From: CAIKLP01 sp965279595
Lineage (GTDB): Bacteria > Bacteroidota > Bacteroidia > Sphingobacteriales > Sphingobacteriaceae
Direction of reading: 5' to 3'
Assembly: GCA_965279595.1 (NCBI GenBank)
Contig: OZ257246.1
Location: 2,542,001 to 2,606,000, forward strand
DNA length: 64,000 nucleotides
Under the pieces are notes generated by a model, which saw only the letters and a program-made list of their open reading frames with translations, was not told the DNA's origin and did no database searches. Every line of letters begins with the position of its first letter. The stretch's first letter is position 1. A program made the position numbers and the translations under genes. Positions 17,976-27,359 of the stretch are shown one piece after another.

Positions 17976-17996
17976 GAAAAGCTTTGGGCAATTTAC

Positions 17997-18683
17997 CTAT
18001 ACTTCAAATTTATAACCAACCCCTTTTACAGTGGTCACATAATGATCTCCCAATTTCTCACGCACCTTGCGAATGTGCACATCTATTGTTCTATTGGTTA
18101 CCACTACTGAATCTTCCCAAATATTATTAAGTATTACTTCTCTAGTAAATACTTTACCAGGTTTAGATGCTAACAAGAAAAGCAATTCAAATTCTTTCTT
18201 TGCTAAAACTACTTTTTTTCCAGCTTGAAAAACCAAAAAAGCTTCTCTATCAATTACCAAATCTCCAATCTCTAATTTCTTCTCAGCTTCTACTTCCGTC
18301 ATCACATTTCTGCGAAGTATGGCATTGATTCTACTGATTAAGGCTCTTGGTTTAATAGGTTTAGCGATATAATCATCAGCTCCTACATTAAATCCTGATA
18401 TTTCTGAGTACTCTTCACTCCTTGCGGTTAAGAATACCATGTATGTATTTTTAAATTCGGGTAGTGCTCTTAATTGACGGCAGGTTTCTATTCCATCTAA
18501 TTTAGGCATCATGATGTCAAGCACAATTAAATCTGGTAAATACTTTTTAGCCATTTGTATAGCCTCTAGCCCATTGGTGGCAGTAATTACCGTATAACCT
18601 TCTTTTTTCAAGTTATACTCTATCAGTTCCAAAATATCTGGTTCATCATCAACAATTAGAACTTTTTGCTTTACTGTGCTCAT
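17997..18683 (-). CDS. OmpR/PhoB-family response regulator
   Basis: This 228-residue protein has an N-terminal receiver (ILIVDDEPD-like start VLIVDDEPDILEL, phosphoacceptor Asp56 in LIVLDIMMPKLDG, conserved Thr in VFLTARSEE and Lys in YIAKPIKP). The C-terminal winged-helix domain is of the OmpR type (LAKKEFELLFLLASKPGKVFTR, TNRTIDVHIRKVREKLG, VKGVGYKF). It is the first gene of a two-gene operon with the PhoR-like kinase. The arrangement and sequence type suggest a PhoB-like role, for example in phosphate control, but no pho genes are nearby, so the regulon is unknown. Confidence 0.93.
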   Translation of the reverse strand: MSTVKQKVLIVDDEPDILELIEYNLKKEGYTVITATNGLEAIQMAKKYLPDLIVLDIMMPKLDGIETCRQLRALPEFKNTYMVFLTARSEEYSEISGFNVGADDYIAKPIKPRALISRINAILRRNVMTEVEAEKKLEIGDLVIDREAFLVFQAGKKVVLAKKEFELLFLLASKPGKVFTREVILNNIWEDSVVVTNRTIDVHIRKVREKLGDHYVTTVKGVGYKFEV

Positions 18684-18783
18684 AGATTAATTTTAATCGA
18701 AAGTACCTTGACAATAATATGTACCAGTTAAATTTATGTTAATAAATTGTTAAAGTGCTTAATAATTTAAAACTAAGTATTTA

Positions 18784-19890
18784 TTAAGGTAATAATTGCT
18801 TTAAAACTCTTGCTAATTCTTCTCCTCTTAAATTCTTTGCTATTATTTTTCCTTCCTTATCAATCAATACGGTTGCGGGTATGGCTTCAATTTTATACAA
18901 CTGTGCAGCTTCTGATTTCCAAAATTTCAAATCCGAAACATGGTTCCAGCTTAACCCATCTTCCATAATGGCATTTACCCAATCTTCTTTTTTCTTGTCT
19001 AATGAAACTGCATAAATGGTAAAGCCTTTATCTTTATAAGCATTGTATAATTTTACGTTATTTGGATTTTCTTTTCTACATGGTCCACACCATGAAGCCC
19101 AGAAATCCAATAAAACGATTTTGCCTCTGAAGGAAGATAATGCCAATTGCTCTCCATTTGGAGTCGGTAAATTTATATCTGGTGCCATCTCACCTACACC
19201 TAATTTTTTCACTTCTGAAAAACGACTGTAGAATTGTTTTGCATATTCAAACGAATCAATTTGTATTTGATGTTGTTTAAAAACTTGATCAATAAAATCA
19301 TAATTTTCTTCAACATCTAAATAAGAAAGTGCATACAAACCAACCAATATATCAGAATGAGTATTGATATACGCTTTCAGCTGTACCACTTGTTGTTCAA
19401 GGGTTGCAGTGTATTTCTTTTCTAATTCAATTTGAATGGCATTGATATTTGGGTCATTTGCTTTCTCTGCATACTCTGCTTGTAAAGCATTCACTTTTTT
19501 ATATGTTTCAAATAAAATCAGATTCACTTCTTTCAATTGAGTTGATAAAGGAGAACCTTTTACTTCATATTCAGCCAGCGGACCATTGCTATCAAAATTC
19601 ACTTCTACTTTTGAAGTATTATCTAAAATTAAATCAATGGCTTTTTTATTTTCAAAATTCAAACGGTAAATAGCTTTTTGATCAGTAGAACCTACTAATC
19701 TGAATTTGCCATTTTTTGAAATATCAAATGAATCCAACACGGTTACTTGCCCGGTGATTTGCTCTAATACTACTTTATTGATATTGCCTCCAGTAACAGT
19801 ACCTTCAATTACAAAACCACTCGGTTTAGAACAAGAAGATAAAATACTTATTACAATTAAACTTACAATTACACTTAATTTATTCATCAT
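18784..19890 (-). CDS. TlpA-like thioredoxin-fold lipoprotein with DUF4369-type N-terminal domain
   Basis: This 368-residue protein has a lipoprotein signal (SLIVISILSSC, lipobox Cys about residue 20). An N-terminal DUF4369-like domain follows, with FVIEGTVTGGNINKVVLEQ and IYRLNFENKKAIDLILDN. The C-terminal AhpC/TlpA thioredoxin domain has the redox motif WCGPC in LLDFWASWCGPCRKENPN. Such proteins act as membrane-bound periplasmic thiol-disulfide reductants. The ATG overlaps the gatB stop by one base (TAATG), so translation is probably coupled to gatB. The thioredoxin domain is strikingly similar to the smaller protein at 52737-53255. Confidence 0.9.
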   Translation of the reverse strand: MMNKLSVIVSLIVISILSSCSKPSGFVIEGTVTGGNINKVVLEQITGQVTVLDSFDISKNGKFRLVGSTDQKAIYRLNFENKKAIDLILDNTSKVEVNFDSNGPLAEYEVKGSPLSTQLKEVNLILFETYKKVNALQAEYAEKANDPNINAIQIELEKKYTATLEQQVVQLKAYINTHSDILVGLYALSYLDVEENYDFIDQVFKQHQIQIDSFEYAKQFYSRFSEVKKLGVGEMAPDINLPTPNGEQLALSSFRGKIVLLDFWASWCGPCRKENPNNVKLYNAYKDKGFTIYAVSLDKKKEDWVNAIMEDGLSWNHVSDLKFWKSEAAQLYKIEAIPATVLIDKEGKIIAKNLRGEELARVLKQLLP

Positions 19891-21347
19891 TATTTGTTTA
19901 ACGCTTCAATCAATAATTTGTTCGCTTCTTTAGGATCAAGTTTGCCTTTAGCTAATTTCATTACTTCTCCCATAAATAAACCCAATAAGCCATTCTTGCC
20001 CGATTTGTACTCCAATACCTTTTCAGGATACTTTGCCAAAACTTCTTCAATAAAACCGACAATTTCATTTGAAGAAGTAGATATGATTAAGTTCAATTCT
20101 TGAGCAAGTACTAATGGCGACTGTGTTGGTGCTTTAATCATAGCAGGGAACAAAGTATTATTTGCCAATGAATTATTTATTTTACCATCATCTATCAAGG
20201 CAATTAATTCAGCAATGGTTTTAGGTTGAATTGGAAATGAAGTGATGCTAATGGCTTCTTCATTCAGATAAGATTTAATAGCACCCATCATCCAATTCGC
20301 TGCAGCTTTGTAATTCTTGCTATGCTCACATAATTGAATGAAATACATGGCCATTTCTTTTTGATCCAATAAGATATGCGCATCATATTCACTTAAGCCC
20401 AATTCTTTAGTGAACTTTAAAAATAATTGTTCAGGCAATTCAGGCATTGCAGCATGAATCTCTTTAATAAATTCATCACTCACAAATACGGGAGGTAAAT
20501 CAGGCTCAGGAAAATAACGATAGTCGTTGGCCATTTCTTTACTACGCAAAACACTGGTAGTACCTGAGGCTGCATCAAAATTTAAGGTGTTTTGATCTAT
20601 ATGTCCACCAGCTTCAATTGCATCAATCTGACGCTTTACTTCATATTCAATTGCACGTTGTACATTACGAATAGAATTTAAATTCTTTACTTCACAACGA
20701 TTTCCAAAAGCTGTACTTCCTTTTTTTCTAACTGAAATATTCGCATCACAACGCATACTTCCCTCTTCCATATTTCCATCGCAAATTTCTAAGTAACGCA
20801 ATACTTTACGAACTTCAGTTAAATAAGCTCCTGCTTCTTCTGCACTTCTAATATCTGGTTCAGAAACTATTTCAATTAAAGGAACTCCAGCTCTATTTAA
20901 ATCAATCAATGAGTCATATAAATCTTGGTCGTGAATACTTTTACCAGCATCCTCTTCCATGTGTATACGAGTTATTCCTATTCGGCTTTTTGAACCATCT
21001 TTCAATTTTACTTCTATGAAACCATTGGTACAAATTGGTGTAGTATCTTGAGTTATTTGATAGCCTTTTGGTAAATCAGCATAAAAATAATTTTTTCGTG
21101 CATATTGATTTTCATGACGAATGGTACAGTTGGTAGCCAATCCCATCTTAATTGCAAACTCAATTACCTTTTCATTCACTTTAGGTAAAGTACCTGGGTG
21201 ACCTAAAGTAATCGCACTGATATTGGTATTTGGATCATCTCCAAATCCAGCAGAATCAGATGCATAAGCTTTACTTAAAGTAGAAAGTTGTGCATGAACT
21301 TCAAGCCCTACTACTGTTTCGTATTCATTATAATTTATTGTTGACAT
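19890..21347 (-). CDS. gatB: aspartyl/glutamyl-tRNA amidotransferase subunit B
   Basis: This 485-residue GatB subunit binds Glu-tRNA-Gln or Asp-tRNA-Asn and activates the misacylated residue for amidation by the GatCAB complex. The signatures VVGLEVHAQLSTLSKAY, YFYADLPKGYQITQ, RCDANISVR, EVKNLNSIRNVQRAIEYE and DYRYFPEPDLPP are all present. The C-terminal YqeY/GatB tail domain ends GLFMGEVMKLAKGKLDPKEAN. gatA and gatC are not in the window, so the complex is encoded at separate loci, as is common in this phylum. It is followed immediately by the TlpA-like lipoprotein. Confidence 0.97.
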   Translation of the reverse strand: MSTINYNEYETVVGLEVHAQLSTLSKAYASDSAGFGDDPNTNISAITLGHPGTLPKVNEKVIEFAIKMGLATNCTIRHENQYARKNYFYADLPKGYQITQDTTPICTNGFIEVKLKDGSKSRIGITRIHMEEDAGKSIHDQDLYDSLIDLNRAGVPLIEIVSEPDIRSAEEAGAYLTEVRKVLRYLEICDGNMEEGSMRCDANISVRKKGSTAFGNRCEVKNLNSIRNVQRAIEYEVKRQIDAIEAGGHIDQNTLNFDAASGTTSVLRSKEMANDYRYFPEPDLPPVFVSDEFIKEIHAAMPELPEQLFLKFTKELGLSEYDAHILLDQKEMAMYFIQLCEHSKNYKAAANWMMGAIKSYLNEEAISITSFPIQPKTIAELIALIDDGKINNSLANNTLFPAMIKAPTQSPLVLAQELNLIISTSSNEIVGFIEEVLAKYPEKVLEYKSGKNGLLGLFMGEVMKLAKGKLDPKEANKLLIEALNK

Positions 21348-21364
21348 GCTAATTTATTGCGAAT

Positions 21365-22648
21365 TTAAAATTGTGCTAATTCTTCTTGTAATACTTTATA
21401 TTGTAGATACCATTCTTTTTTATGACTCAATTTTAATTTCATAAAATAAATACTTGATAAAAATTCTTTGAAACTTCTGCGGTAAAAAAAGGCTACCATT
21501 CCACAAAGCAAACCAAAGATTACTACAAAGGTACTCAGAATGATTGAATGACTATAAACCAATAATAAAATAGCATAGGTAATGTAAAAGAGAATAAACA
21601 ACAGCACACTACCAGCCATATTGATAGAATTATGGTATTCTGGTTCGTTCTTAAAAAACATTTTTGACATTGTTAGTGGCAAGTAAAAAGGAATCCCATT
21701 GAATAGTAATCCAATTAAAAAGAACGGGAATAAGGCAATCACATCAATCAATCTGATAAATAAATTCAGATACCTTTTCCAAATAACTTTTGATGCTAAT
21801 TTTACGAAAGTTGCTCTTCTAATTTTAAAACGTTGTAAGTGTTGATCAAAATCATGCAAAGCTTGCGCCAAAACATTTTTCAATTCTTCATTTTCTAAAT
21901 TCACATTGTGTGCAATGCTTTGAACCTCTTCAAAATTGAGTTTCTCTTTTCGCCAAGCCAAACAATGCTCAAAAATAGTTTCATCTTTTTTATGTAGGAC
22001 TTCTGTCATACATGCTTTCAATGAACTTTCTATTTGTTGGGTTACCTTTAACAAAGCTTCATTTTTATCTAATTGATACAACTTTTTATAATGAGCAATA
22101 CTGAATGGATCTGAAACTTTCATGTATAATCGGCCGCCGAAATATTTCATCCGTTCATAGGTAATGCCCACTGAAATTATCTCTAAATCTAATTTAAATT
22201 GATTGGATTCTTCTGCCTGGAAAGCTATACGGGCTGCACCTTTCTGCAATTTTCTCAATTTTCTTTCCATCACACAATTGGCTTCTGGAAAAATAATAAT
22301 GGCACCATTGTTTTCAAAAATGCGTAAGCAACGTTCAAAAGTTTCGTTGTTTTTTTCTAATTGATTAATCCCATCACGCATTCGGTAAATGGGTATTAAA
22401 TTGAACTGAGATAAAAACCATTTAGCCCATGGTCGCTGAAATACATCAGCACGAACCAAAACATGATAAGTTCTTTTTGTCAATACCATGATGAGCATGG
22501 CGTCTAAAAAAGTACTTGCATGATTGGCACAAACCAGTAAAGGCTTTTTAGTATTTAACTTTTGAAGGTCAACTAAGTATTTTTTACTAAAAAAAAACTC
22601 GGCCGACAAGCGCACCAATTTTCTAATTAATGAATAGTGCCAAGTCAT
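21365..22648 (-). CDS. PlsC-like 1-acylglycerol-3-phosphate acyltransferase with C-terminal membrane domain
   Basis: This 427-residue protein has an N-terminal acyltransferase domain. The catalytic His-Asp block reads NHASTFLDAM, with five residues between His and Asp instead of the usual four, as in the NHPNSFLDA-type subgroup. IPIYRMRDGINQ and FPEANCVMERKLRKLQKGAARIAF-type segments follow (the FPEG-like motif is FPEA here). After residue 280 there are several transmembrane helices. It probably acylates lysophosphatidate or a related lipid at the inner membrane. Its ATG follows the alaS stop with no intervening base, so the two are cotranscribed. Confidence 0.8.
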   Translation of the reverse strand: MTWHYSLIRKLVRLSAEFFFSKKYLVDLQKLNTKKPLLVCANHASTFLDAMLIMVLTKRTYHVLVRADVFQRPWAKWFLSQFNLIPIYRMRDGINQLEKNNETFERCLRIFENNGAIIIFPEANCVMERKLRKLQKGAARIAFQAEESNQFKLDLEIISVGITYERMKYFGGRLYMKVSDPFSIAHYKKLYQLDKNEALLKVTQQIESSLKACMTEVLHKKDETIFEHCLAWRKEKLNFEEVQSIAHNVNLENEELKNVLAQALHDFDQHLQRFKIRRATFVKLASKVIWKRYLNLFIRLIDVIALFPFFLIGLLFNGIPFYLPLTMSKMFFKNEPEYHNSINMAGSVLLFILFYITYAILLLVYSHSIILSTFVVIFGLLCGMVAFFYRRSFKEFLSSIYFMKLKLSHKKEWYLQYKVLQEELAQF

Positions 22649-25267
22649 TTAAGAAATATAGTTTATCGCGTTTTTCAAAGCGCGTTCCAATCCTGAAATA
22701 TCTTTACCGCCTGCGGTAGCAAAAAATGGCTGTCCGCCTCCGCCACCTTGAATCTCTTTACCCAATTCTCTAACTATTTGAGAAGCATTCAATCCTTTTT
22801 CTTTAACCAAATGATCTGAAATAATAACTGCTAAATGTGGTTTATCTTCAATTACTGCACCTAATACTAAAAATGCAGATTCCAGTTCAGCCCTCATTTC
22901 AAACAACATATTTTTGATTAAATCAACGTTGGCTAATTCTACTTTAACTGAAATGAAATGAACTCCATTGATCAATTGAACGCTGGTCATTAATTCTTTT
23001 CTCAATAATGTAGCCTTTTCTATCTGAATAGCGTCAATTTGTTTTTTGAATTTACTATGCTCTTCTACTAATTGATCTACAGCTTTTAATAAATCTACTG
23101 GGTTTTTTAAGCTCGTTCTAACTTCCTCTAAAAGTGATAACTGTGAATGATAATAAGCCAGGGCCTTTTCACCTGTTATTGCTTCTATACGTCTTACTCC
23201 TGCTGCAACAGCGCTTTCAGAAAGAATTTTAAACAAACCAATTTGTGCTGTGTTTTTTACATGCGTTCCTCCGCATAATTCTTTAGAATATTGATCTTCA
23301 AATGTAATCACACGCACAAAATCTCCATACTTTTCTCCAAACAATGCCGTAACACCTGAATCTAATGCTTGTTGATAAGGAACATTGCGCTCTTCTTTCA
23401 ACGGAATTTGTTGCATGATTTTTTGGTTCACCAATTTTTCTATTGAGGCAATTTCTTCATCAGTTAATTTCGCAAAATGAGAAATATCGAAACGCAAATG
23501 TTCTTCATTTACTAAGGAACCTTTTTGGTTTACATGAGTTCCTACCAATTGCTTCAAAGCTGCATGTAATAGGTGCGTAGCTGAATGATTGTTCTCAGTA
23601 GCTAATCTTTTATGGCTATCAACTTTTGCTTCAAAATGCAAGCTTAAATCGCTTGGTAATTTTTGACAAAAATGAATGATCAAATTATTTTCTTTCTTGG
23701 TATCAGTGATAACAATGGTTTCGTTATTAGCAGTATTGGCAATCAATACACCTGTATCACCTACTTGTCCACCACTCTCTGCATAAAAAGGAGTTTGTGT
23801 CAGCACCAATTGATATTGTTCTTTTCCTTTAGCCGTAACTTTTCGGTATTGTATAATTTGTGCTTGTGCAGTTAATTCATCATATCCTACAAATTCAGAG
23901 GTATGATTTGGCAACAAAACTGTCCAATCATCCGTGTCTACTGCAGTTGCAGCTCTCGAACGATCTTTTTGAATTTGCAATGCTTGGTTGAAACCTACTA
24001 AATCAACAATCCAACCTTTTTCTGAAGCCATTAATTGAGTTAAGTCAATTGGGAAACCAAACGTGTCAAACAATTCAAAAGCAAAAGTCCCTTCAATGGT
24101 TTTATTCTTTGCTTCATATTTATCAAATCGTTGGATACCGGTTGCTAAAGTTTTTAAGAAAGAATTTTCTTCTTCCATAATTACTTTTTTCACAAATTCT
24201 TTTTGATCTACAATTTCTGGAAAAACACCATCAAATTGTTCAGCCAAAATATCAACCAATTGATATAAAAAAGGATCCTTTAAATTCAAATAAGTATAAG
24301 CATAACGTACTGCTCTTCTCAGTATCCTACGAATAACATAACCAGCACCATTGTTGGATGGTAGCTGTCCGTCAGTAATACAAAAAGCGATGGCTCTGAT
24401 GTGGTCAGACATTACACGCATTGCAATATCCGTTTGCTCGGCTTTGCCATAAGCTATGCCACAACTTTTGGCGATGAATTGTATTAATGGTTGAAAAATA
24501 TCTGTATCATAGTTGGAAGATTTTCCTTGTATTGCACGCACCAATCTTTCAAAGCCCATGCCTGTATCTACATGTCGCATTGGCAATGGCTCAAGTGAAC
24601 CATCTTTCAATCGACTGTATTGCATGAATACATTGTTCCAAATTTCAATTACTTGTGGGTGATCAGCGTTCACTAATTTTGCGCCTTCAACTAAGGCTCT
24701 TTCTGCATCAGGTCTTAAATCTACATGGATTTCAGAGCATGGACCACAAGGACCAGTTTCTCCCATTTCCCAAAAGTTATCTTTTTTATTCCCTAAAATT
24801 ATTCTGTTTTCAGGTACTAATTTTTTCCATTCTTCAAAAGCAATGATAGAACGTGGAATGCCTTCCTTTTCATCGCCTTCAAAAACCGTAACATATAAAC
24901 GGTCTTTAGGTAATTTGTAAACTTCAGTTAATAATTCCCAACTCCAAGCAATGGCCTCAGCTTTAAAATAATCTCCAAAGGACCAATTCCCCAACATTTC
25001 AAACATGGTATGGTGATAGGTATCGATCCCAACTTCTTCCAAATCATTGTGCTTTCCTGATACTCTTAAACATTTTTGGGTATCCACTACCCGTTTGTAT
25101 TTAATAGGGCTAATTCCTAAAAAAATATCTTTAAAAGGAGCCATTCCTGAATTGATAAACATTAAGGTAGGGTCGTTTTTAACAACCATTGGGGCTGATG
25201 GAACTATATGGTGGTGCTTGGATTTGAAAAAATCTAAAAATGCTTGGCGTATTTCTTTTGAGTTCAT
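22649..25267 (-). CDS. alaS: alanyl-tRNA synthetase
   Basis: This 872-residue protein carries the full AlaRS architecture. The class II catalytic core starts IRQAFLDFFKSKHHHIVPSA and includes ADHPQVIEIWNNVFMQY and MRHVDTGMGFERL. The editing domain has zinc ligands in NNHSATHLLHAAL and CGGTHV. The C-terminal C-Ala domain ends in the glycine-rich GGGGGQPFFATAGG. Length is normal. It is transcribed divergently from the M23 peptidase. A minus-strand TATTTTTG box at 25284-25291 lies 17 bases upstream of the ATG, giving a plausible short leader. Confidence 0.98.
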   Translation of the reverse strand: MNSKEIRQAFLDFFKSKHHHIVPSAPMVVKNDPTLMFINSGMAPFKDIFLGISPIKYKRVVDTQKCLRVSGKHNDLEEVGIDTYHHTMFEMLGNWSFGDYFKAEAIAWSWELLTEVYKLPKDRLYVTVFEGDEKEGIPRSIIAFEEWKKLVPENRIILGNKKDNFWEMGETGPCGPCSEIHVDLRPDAERALVEGAKLVNADHPQVIEIWNNVFMQYSRLKDGSLEPLPMRHVDTGMGFERLVRAIQGKSSNYDTDIFQPLIQFIAKSCGIAYGKAEQTDIAMRVMSDHIRAIAFCITDGQLPSNNGAGYVIRRILRRAVRYAYTYLNLKDPFLYQLVDILAEQFDGVFPEIVDQKEFVKKVIMEEENSFLKTLATGIQRFDKYEAKNKTIEGTFAFELFDTFGFPIDLTQLMASEKGWIVDLVGFNQALQIQKDRSRAATAVDTDDWTVLLPNHTSEFVGYDELTAQAQIIQYRKVTAKGKEQYQLVLTQTPFYAESGGQVGDTGVLIANTANNETIVITDTKKENNLIIHFCQKLPSDLSLHFEAKVDSHKRLATENNHSATHLLHAALKQLVGTHVNQKGSLVNEEHLRFDISHFAKLTDEEIASIEKLVNQKIMQQIPLKEERNVPYQQALDSGVTALFGEKYGDFVRVITFEDQYSKELCGGTHVKNTAQIGLFKILSESAVAAGVRRIEAITGEKALAYYHSQLSLLEEVRTSLKNPVDLLKAVDQLVEEHSKFKKQIDAIQIEKATLLRKELMTSVQLINGVHFISVKVELANVDLIKNMLFEMRAELESAFLVLGAVIEDKPHLAVIISDHLVKEKGLNASQIVRELGKEIQGGGGGQPFFATAGGKDISGLERALKNAINYIS

Positions 25268-25283
25268 ATTTTTAACAAGAGCA

Positions 25284-25291
25284 CAAAAATA
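25284..25291 (-). promoter_or_regulatory. -7 box of the alaS promoter
   Basis: On the minus strand this reads TATTTTTG, matching TAnnTTTG, 17 bases upstream of the alaS ATG. No convincing -33 element is visible. Confidence 0.4.
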
Positions 25292-25371
25292 GGATTTTAT
25301 GCCAATTTATTACTTAAATCTGCCTTAATATAGGTTTAATCATTGAAAATCGATAATTTTTGAATAAATGC

Positions 25372-25379
25372 TATTTTTG
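25372..25379 (+). promoter_or_regulatory. -7 box of the M23 peptidase promoter
   Basis: TATTTTTG lies 11 bases before the ATG at 25390, leaving a very short leader. This also argues against the in-frame TTG at 25360 as start codon, since that would lie upstream of the promoter box. Confidence 0.4.
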
Positions 25380-25389
25380 TATCCCCATT

Positions 25390-26364
25390 ATGGCTAAAAG
25401 AATAAAATATTTTTACAATACCAATACCCTCAAATACGAGAAGGTAGAGATTTCGCTGACTCGTAAAATTTTCAGGGTGCTGGGTTATTTGGCATCGGTT
25501 GCAGTATTTGCAACCATGGTAATGATCTTTGCCTACACCTATATTGATTCTCCAAAAGAAAAAAGATTGAAAAGGGAGATTGAACAATTGACCTTACAAT
25601 ATGATTTTTTGCAAGAGCGCTTAAAAATTATGGAAGTAGTGATGGAAGATTTAGAAGATCGTGACGACAACATATATAGAGTAATTTTCGAAGCCGAACC
25701 AATATCAGATGATATTAGAAAAGCAGGTTATGGTGGTGTCAATAAATACAAAAGTTTAGAGAGTTTTGATTATTCGGATGTAGTGATTGAAACTTCTAAA
25801 AAACTAGATCGTGTGGCAAAAGAAATGTATGTACAATCTAAATCATACGATGAGTTATTGAAAGAAGTAAAAAATAAAAATAAACTTTTGTCTTCTATCC
25901 CTGCCATACAACCAATTCCCAATAAAAATTTAAGAGCCATGGCTTCTGGTTATGGTTATCGTATTCATCCAATTTACAAAACTTCTAAGATGCATACGGG
26001 CATGGACTTTACCGCTGTAATTGGCACACCCATTTATGCAACTGGAGATGGTTATGTGAGTACTGCAGATGGTTCAGGCAGAGGCTATGGCAATCATGTG
26101 GTATTGAATCATGGTTATGGTTACCAAACTTTGTATGGGCACATGAGTAGAATTAAAGCTCGACGTGGTCAATCAGTAAAGCGTGGTGAAATAATTGGAT
26201 ATGTTGGAAACACAGGAACTTCAACCGCACCACATTGCCATTATGAAGTTCGCAAAAATGGTAAACCCATTAACCCAATCAATTTTTATTACAACGATTT
26301 ATCGCCGAAAGAATACCAACAGATGTTGGAGATGTCTTCTAGGGCGAATCAGTCTTTTGATTAA
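25390..26364 (+). CDS. membrane-anchored M23 (LytM-type) peptidase
   Basis: From the ATG at 25390 the protein has 324 residues. One transmembrane helix lies at about 29-50, with an N-terminal cytoplasmic stretch of basic and aromatic residues. A coiled-coil region covers about 55-165. The C-terminal LytM zinc peptidase has MHTGMDF (His202, Asp206) and PHCHYEV (His282, His284), which together make an intact active site; GDGYV and YGHMSRI are the family strands. It should cleave peptidoglycan stem-peptide crosslinks or act as an amidase activator from the periplasm. It is divergent from alaS, an arrangement I associate with Bacteroidota genomes. It is followed by a repeat-rich gap. Confidence 0.9.
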   Translation: MAKRIKYFYNTNTLKYEKVEISLTRKIFRVLGYLASVAVFATMVMIFAYTYIDSPKEKRLKREIEQLTLQYDFLQERLKIMEVVMEDLEDRDDNIYRVIFEAEPISDDIRKAGYGGVNKYKSLESFDYSDVVIETSKKLDRVAKEMYVQSKSYDELLKEVKNKNKLLSSIPAIQPIPNKNLRAMASGYGYRIHPIYKTSKMHTGMDFTAVIGTPIYATGDGYVSTADGSGRGYGNHVVLNHGYGYQTLYGHMSRIKARRGQSVKRGEIIGYVGNTGTSTAPHCHYEVRKNGKPINPINFYYNDLSPKEYQQMLEMSSRANQSFD

Positions 26365-26635
26365 TTAGGTAATTTGCAGATTAGCTAATTGCCTTCGGAG
26401 GAAAGGAATGTGTTGATGTGTTAATGTGTTGATGTGTTAATTAAGCGTTGTAGGTTGCTTAGTGTTTAATTAGTTAATTTGGTGATTAGCTAATTAGCTA
26501 ATTTTCCTTCGTAGGTGAAAAATGTGATGATGTGTTAATGTGTTGATATGTTAATTAAGCGTTGTAGGTTGCTAAGTGGTTAATTAGCTAATTTGGTGAT
26601 TAGCTAATTAGCTAATTGCCTTCGTAGGTTGTTTT
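26365..26635 (+). repeat. copies of the ~115-bp intergenic repeat module (locus B)
   Basis: Module copies begin at the GCTAAT at 26384, 26497 and 26611, a period of 113-114 bases; the third is truncated where the second repeat type begins. The conserved parts are GCCTTCG, the ATGTGTTG/A octamers, GCGTTGTAGGTTGC and AATTAGCTAATTAGCTAATT. No gene is present. This follows the M23 peptidase stop by a few bases. Confidence 0.85.
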
Positions 26636-26797
26636 GTGTTGAATTGGCAAATTCATAATTCATAATTTTTCAATTGACATTTAAAATTTAAAACTTAAAA
26701 TTTAAAATTATCTAAGCCAAGAGAAAGCTGACTTTCCTACTAAACAAAATTAGCAAATTGCCTTCGTAGGTTGCATTGTGTTTAATTGCCCAATTCA
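26636..26797 (+). repeat. 162-bp direct repeat, left copy (locus B)
   Basis: This segment aligns without gaps to 32036-32197, with about 14 mismatches over 162 positions counted by eye. It contains an AT-rich core of ATTTAAAATTTAAAACTT type, then AGAAAGCTG and AAACAAAATTAGC. The two copies are in the same orientation and flank the ECF sigma operon. Confidence 0.8.
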
Positions 26798-27150
26798 ACA
26801 TTATTTTCGTACAGAATTAAAAGTCCCAAAGAAAAGAATTCCACAATACTAATCTCAAAGAAAACAACGAACTACGTGCGCATAGGAAATGTTTTTCTTA
26901 AAATTCAAGAAGTAGAAAACTTATACCCAATTTCAAAGTTCAGTTACATTAAGCAAAAAATTGTGAGGGAGCTGCAATACTTTATTTCATTGCTAATAAA
27001 TTCTCAGCGACCGCTAATTTTTGCGCGTTTTTTCTGCTTCGTAGAATTTAGAAAAACAGTTCCAAGCGCGATTTTTTTGTTACTTTTTTATAAAAAAAAG
27101 TAATGCAAAAGAAATTTGTTTGTAATAATTTTACTGTAAATATTCTAATG
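26798..27150. other. gap without a convincing gene
   Basis: A 105-codon frame from a TTG at 26786 crosses this stretch, but it begins inside the repeat, has no recognisable family signature and ends in a lysine-rich tail created by an A-rich tract. Near 27075 an inverted GTTACTTTTTTATAAAAAAAAGTAA sequence, split here as GTTACTTTTTTA and AAAAAAAAGTAA, could form a weak hairpin. I see no RNA gene. Confidence 0.5.
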
Positions 27151-27290
27151 TTTCCTTATCCAATTGCCTTCAAAATAAGGAATGTGTTGATGTGTTAATT
27201 TGTTAATTAGCCTTTGTAGGTTGTTAAGTGTTTAATTAGCTAATGTGACAATTAACTAATTAGCAAGTTGAACTTCGTGAGTTGATACTA
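27150..27290 (+). repeat. single degenerate copy of the intergenic repeat module
   Basis: An AATTGCCTTC element, two ATGTGTTG/A octamers (near 27182), GCCTTTGTAGGTTGTTAAG and AATTAGCTAAT are present in the same order as in loci A, B and C, with more divergence. It lies just before the 3' end of the TonB-C/TPR gene. Confidence 0.7.
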
Positions 27291-27359
27291 TAAAATAAAT
27301 TCGAAGAGAATATTCAATTACTAAACTGAATTTAAACCAATTTACTATTTCAGAATAAG

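Noticed and set aside
26786..27103. 105-codon frame between repeat copies
   Set aside because: It starts at a TTG inside the repeat, shows no family features and has a tail made by an A-rich tract. I treat it as noncoding.
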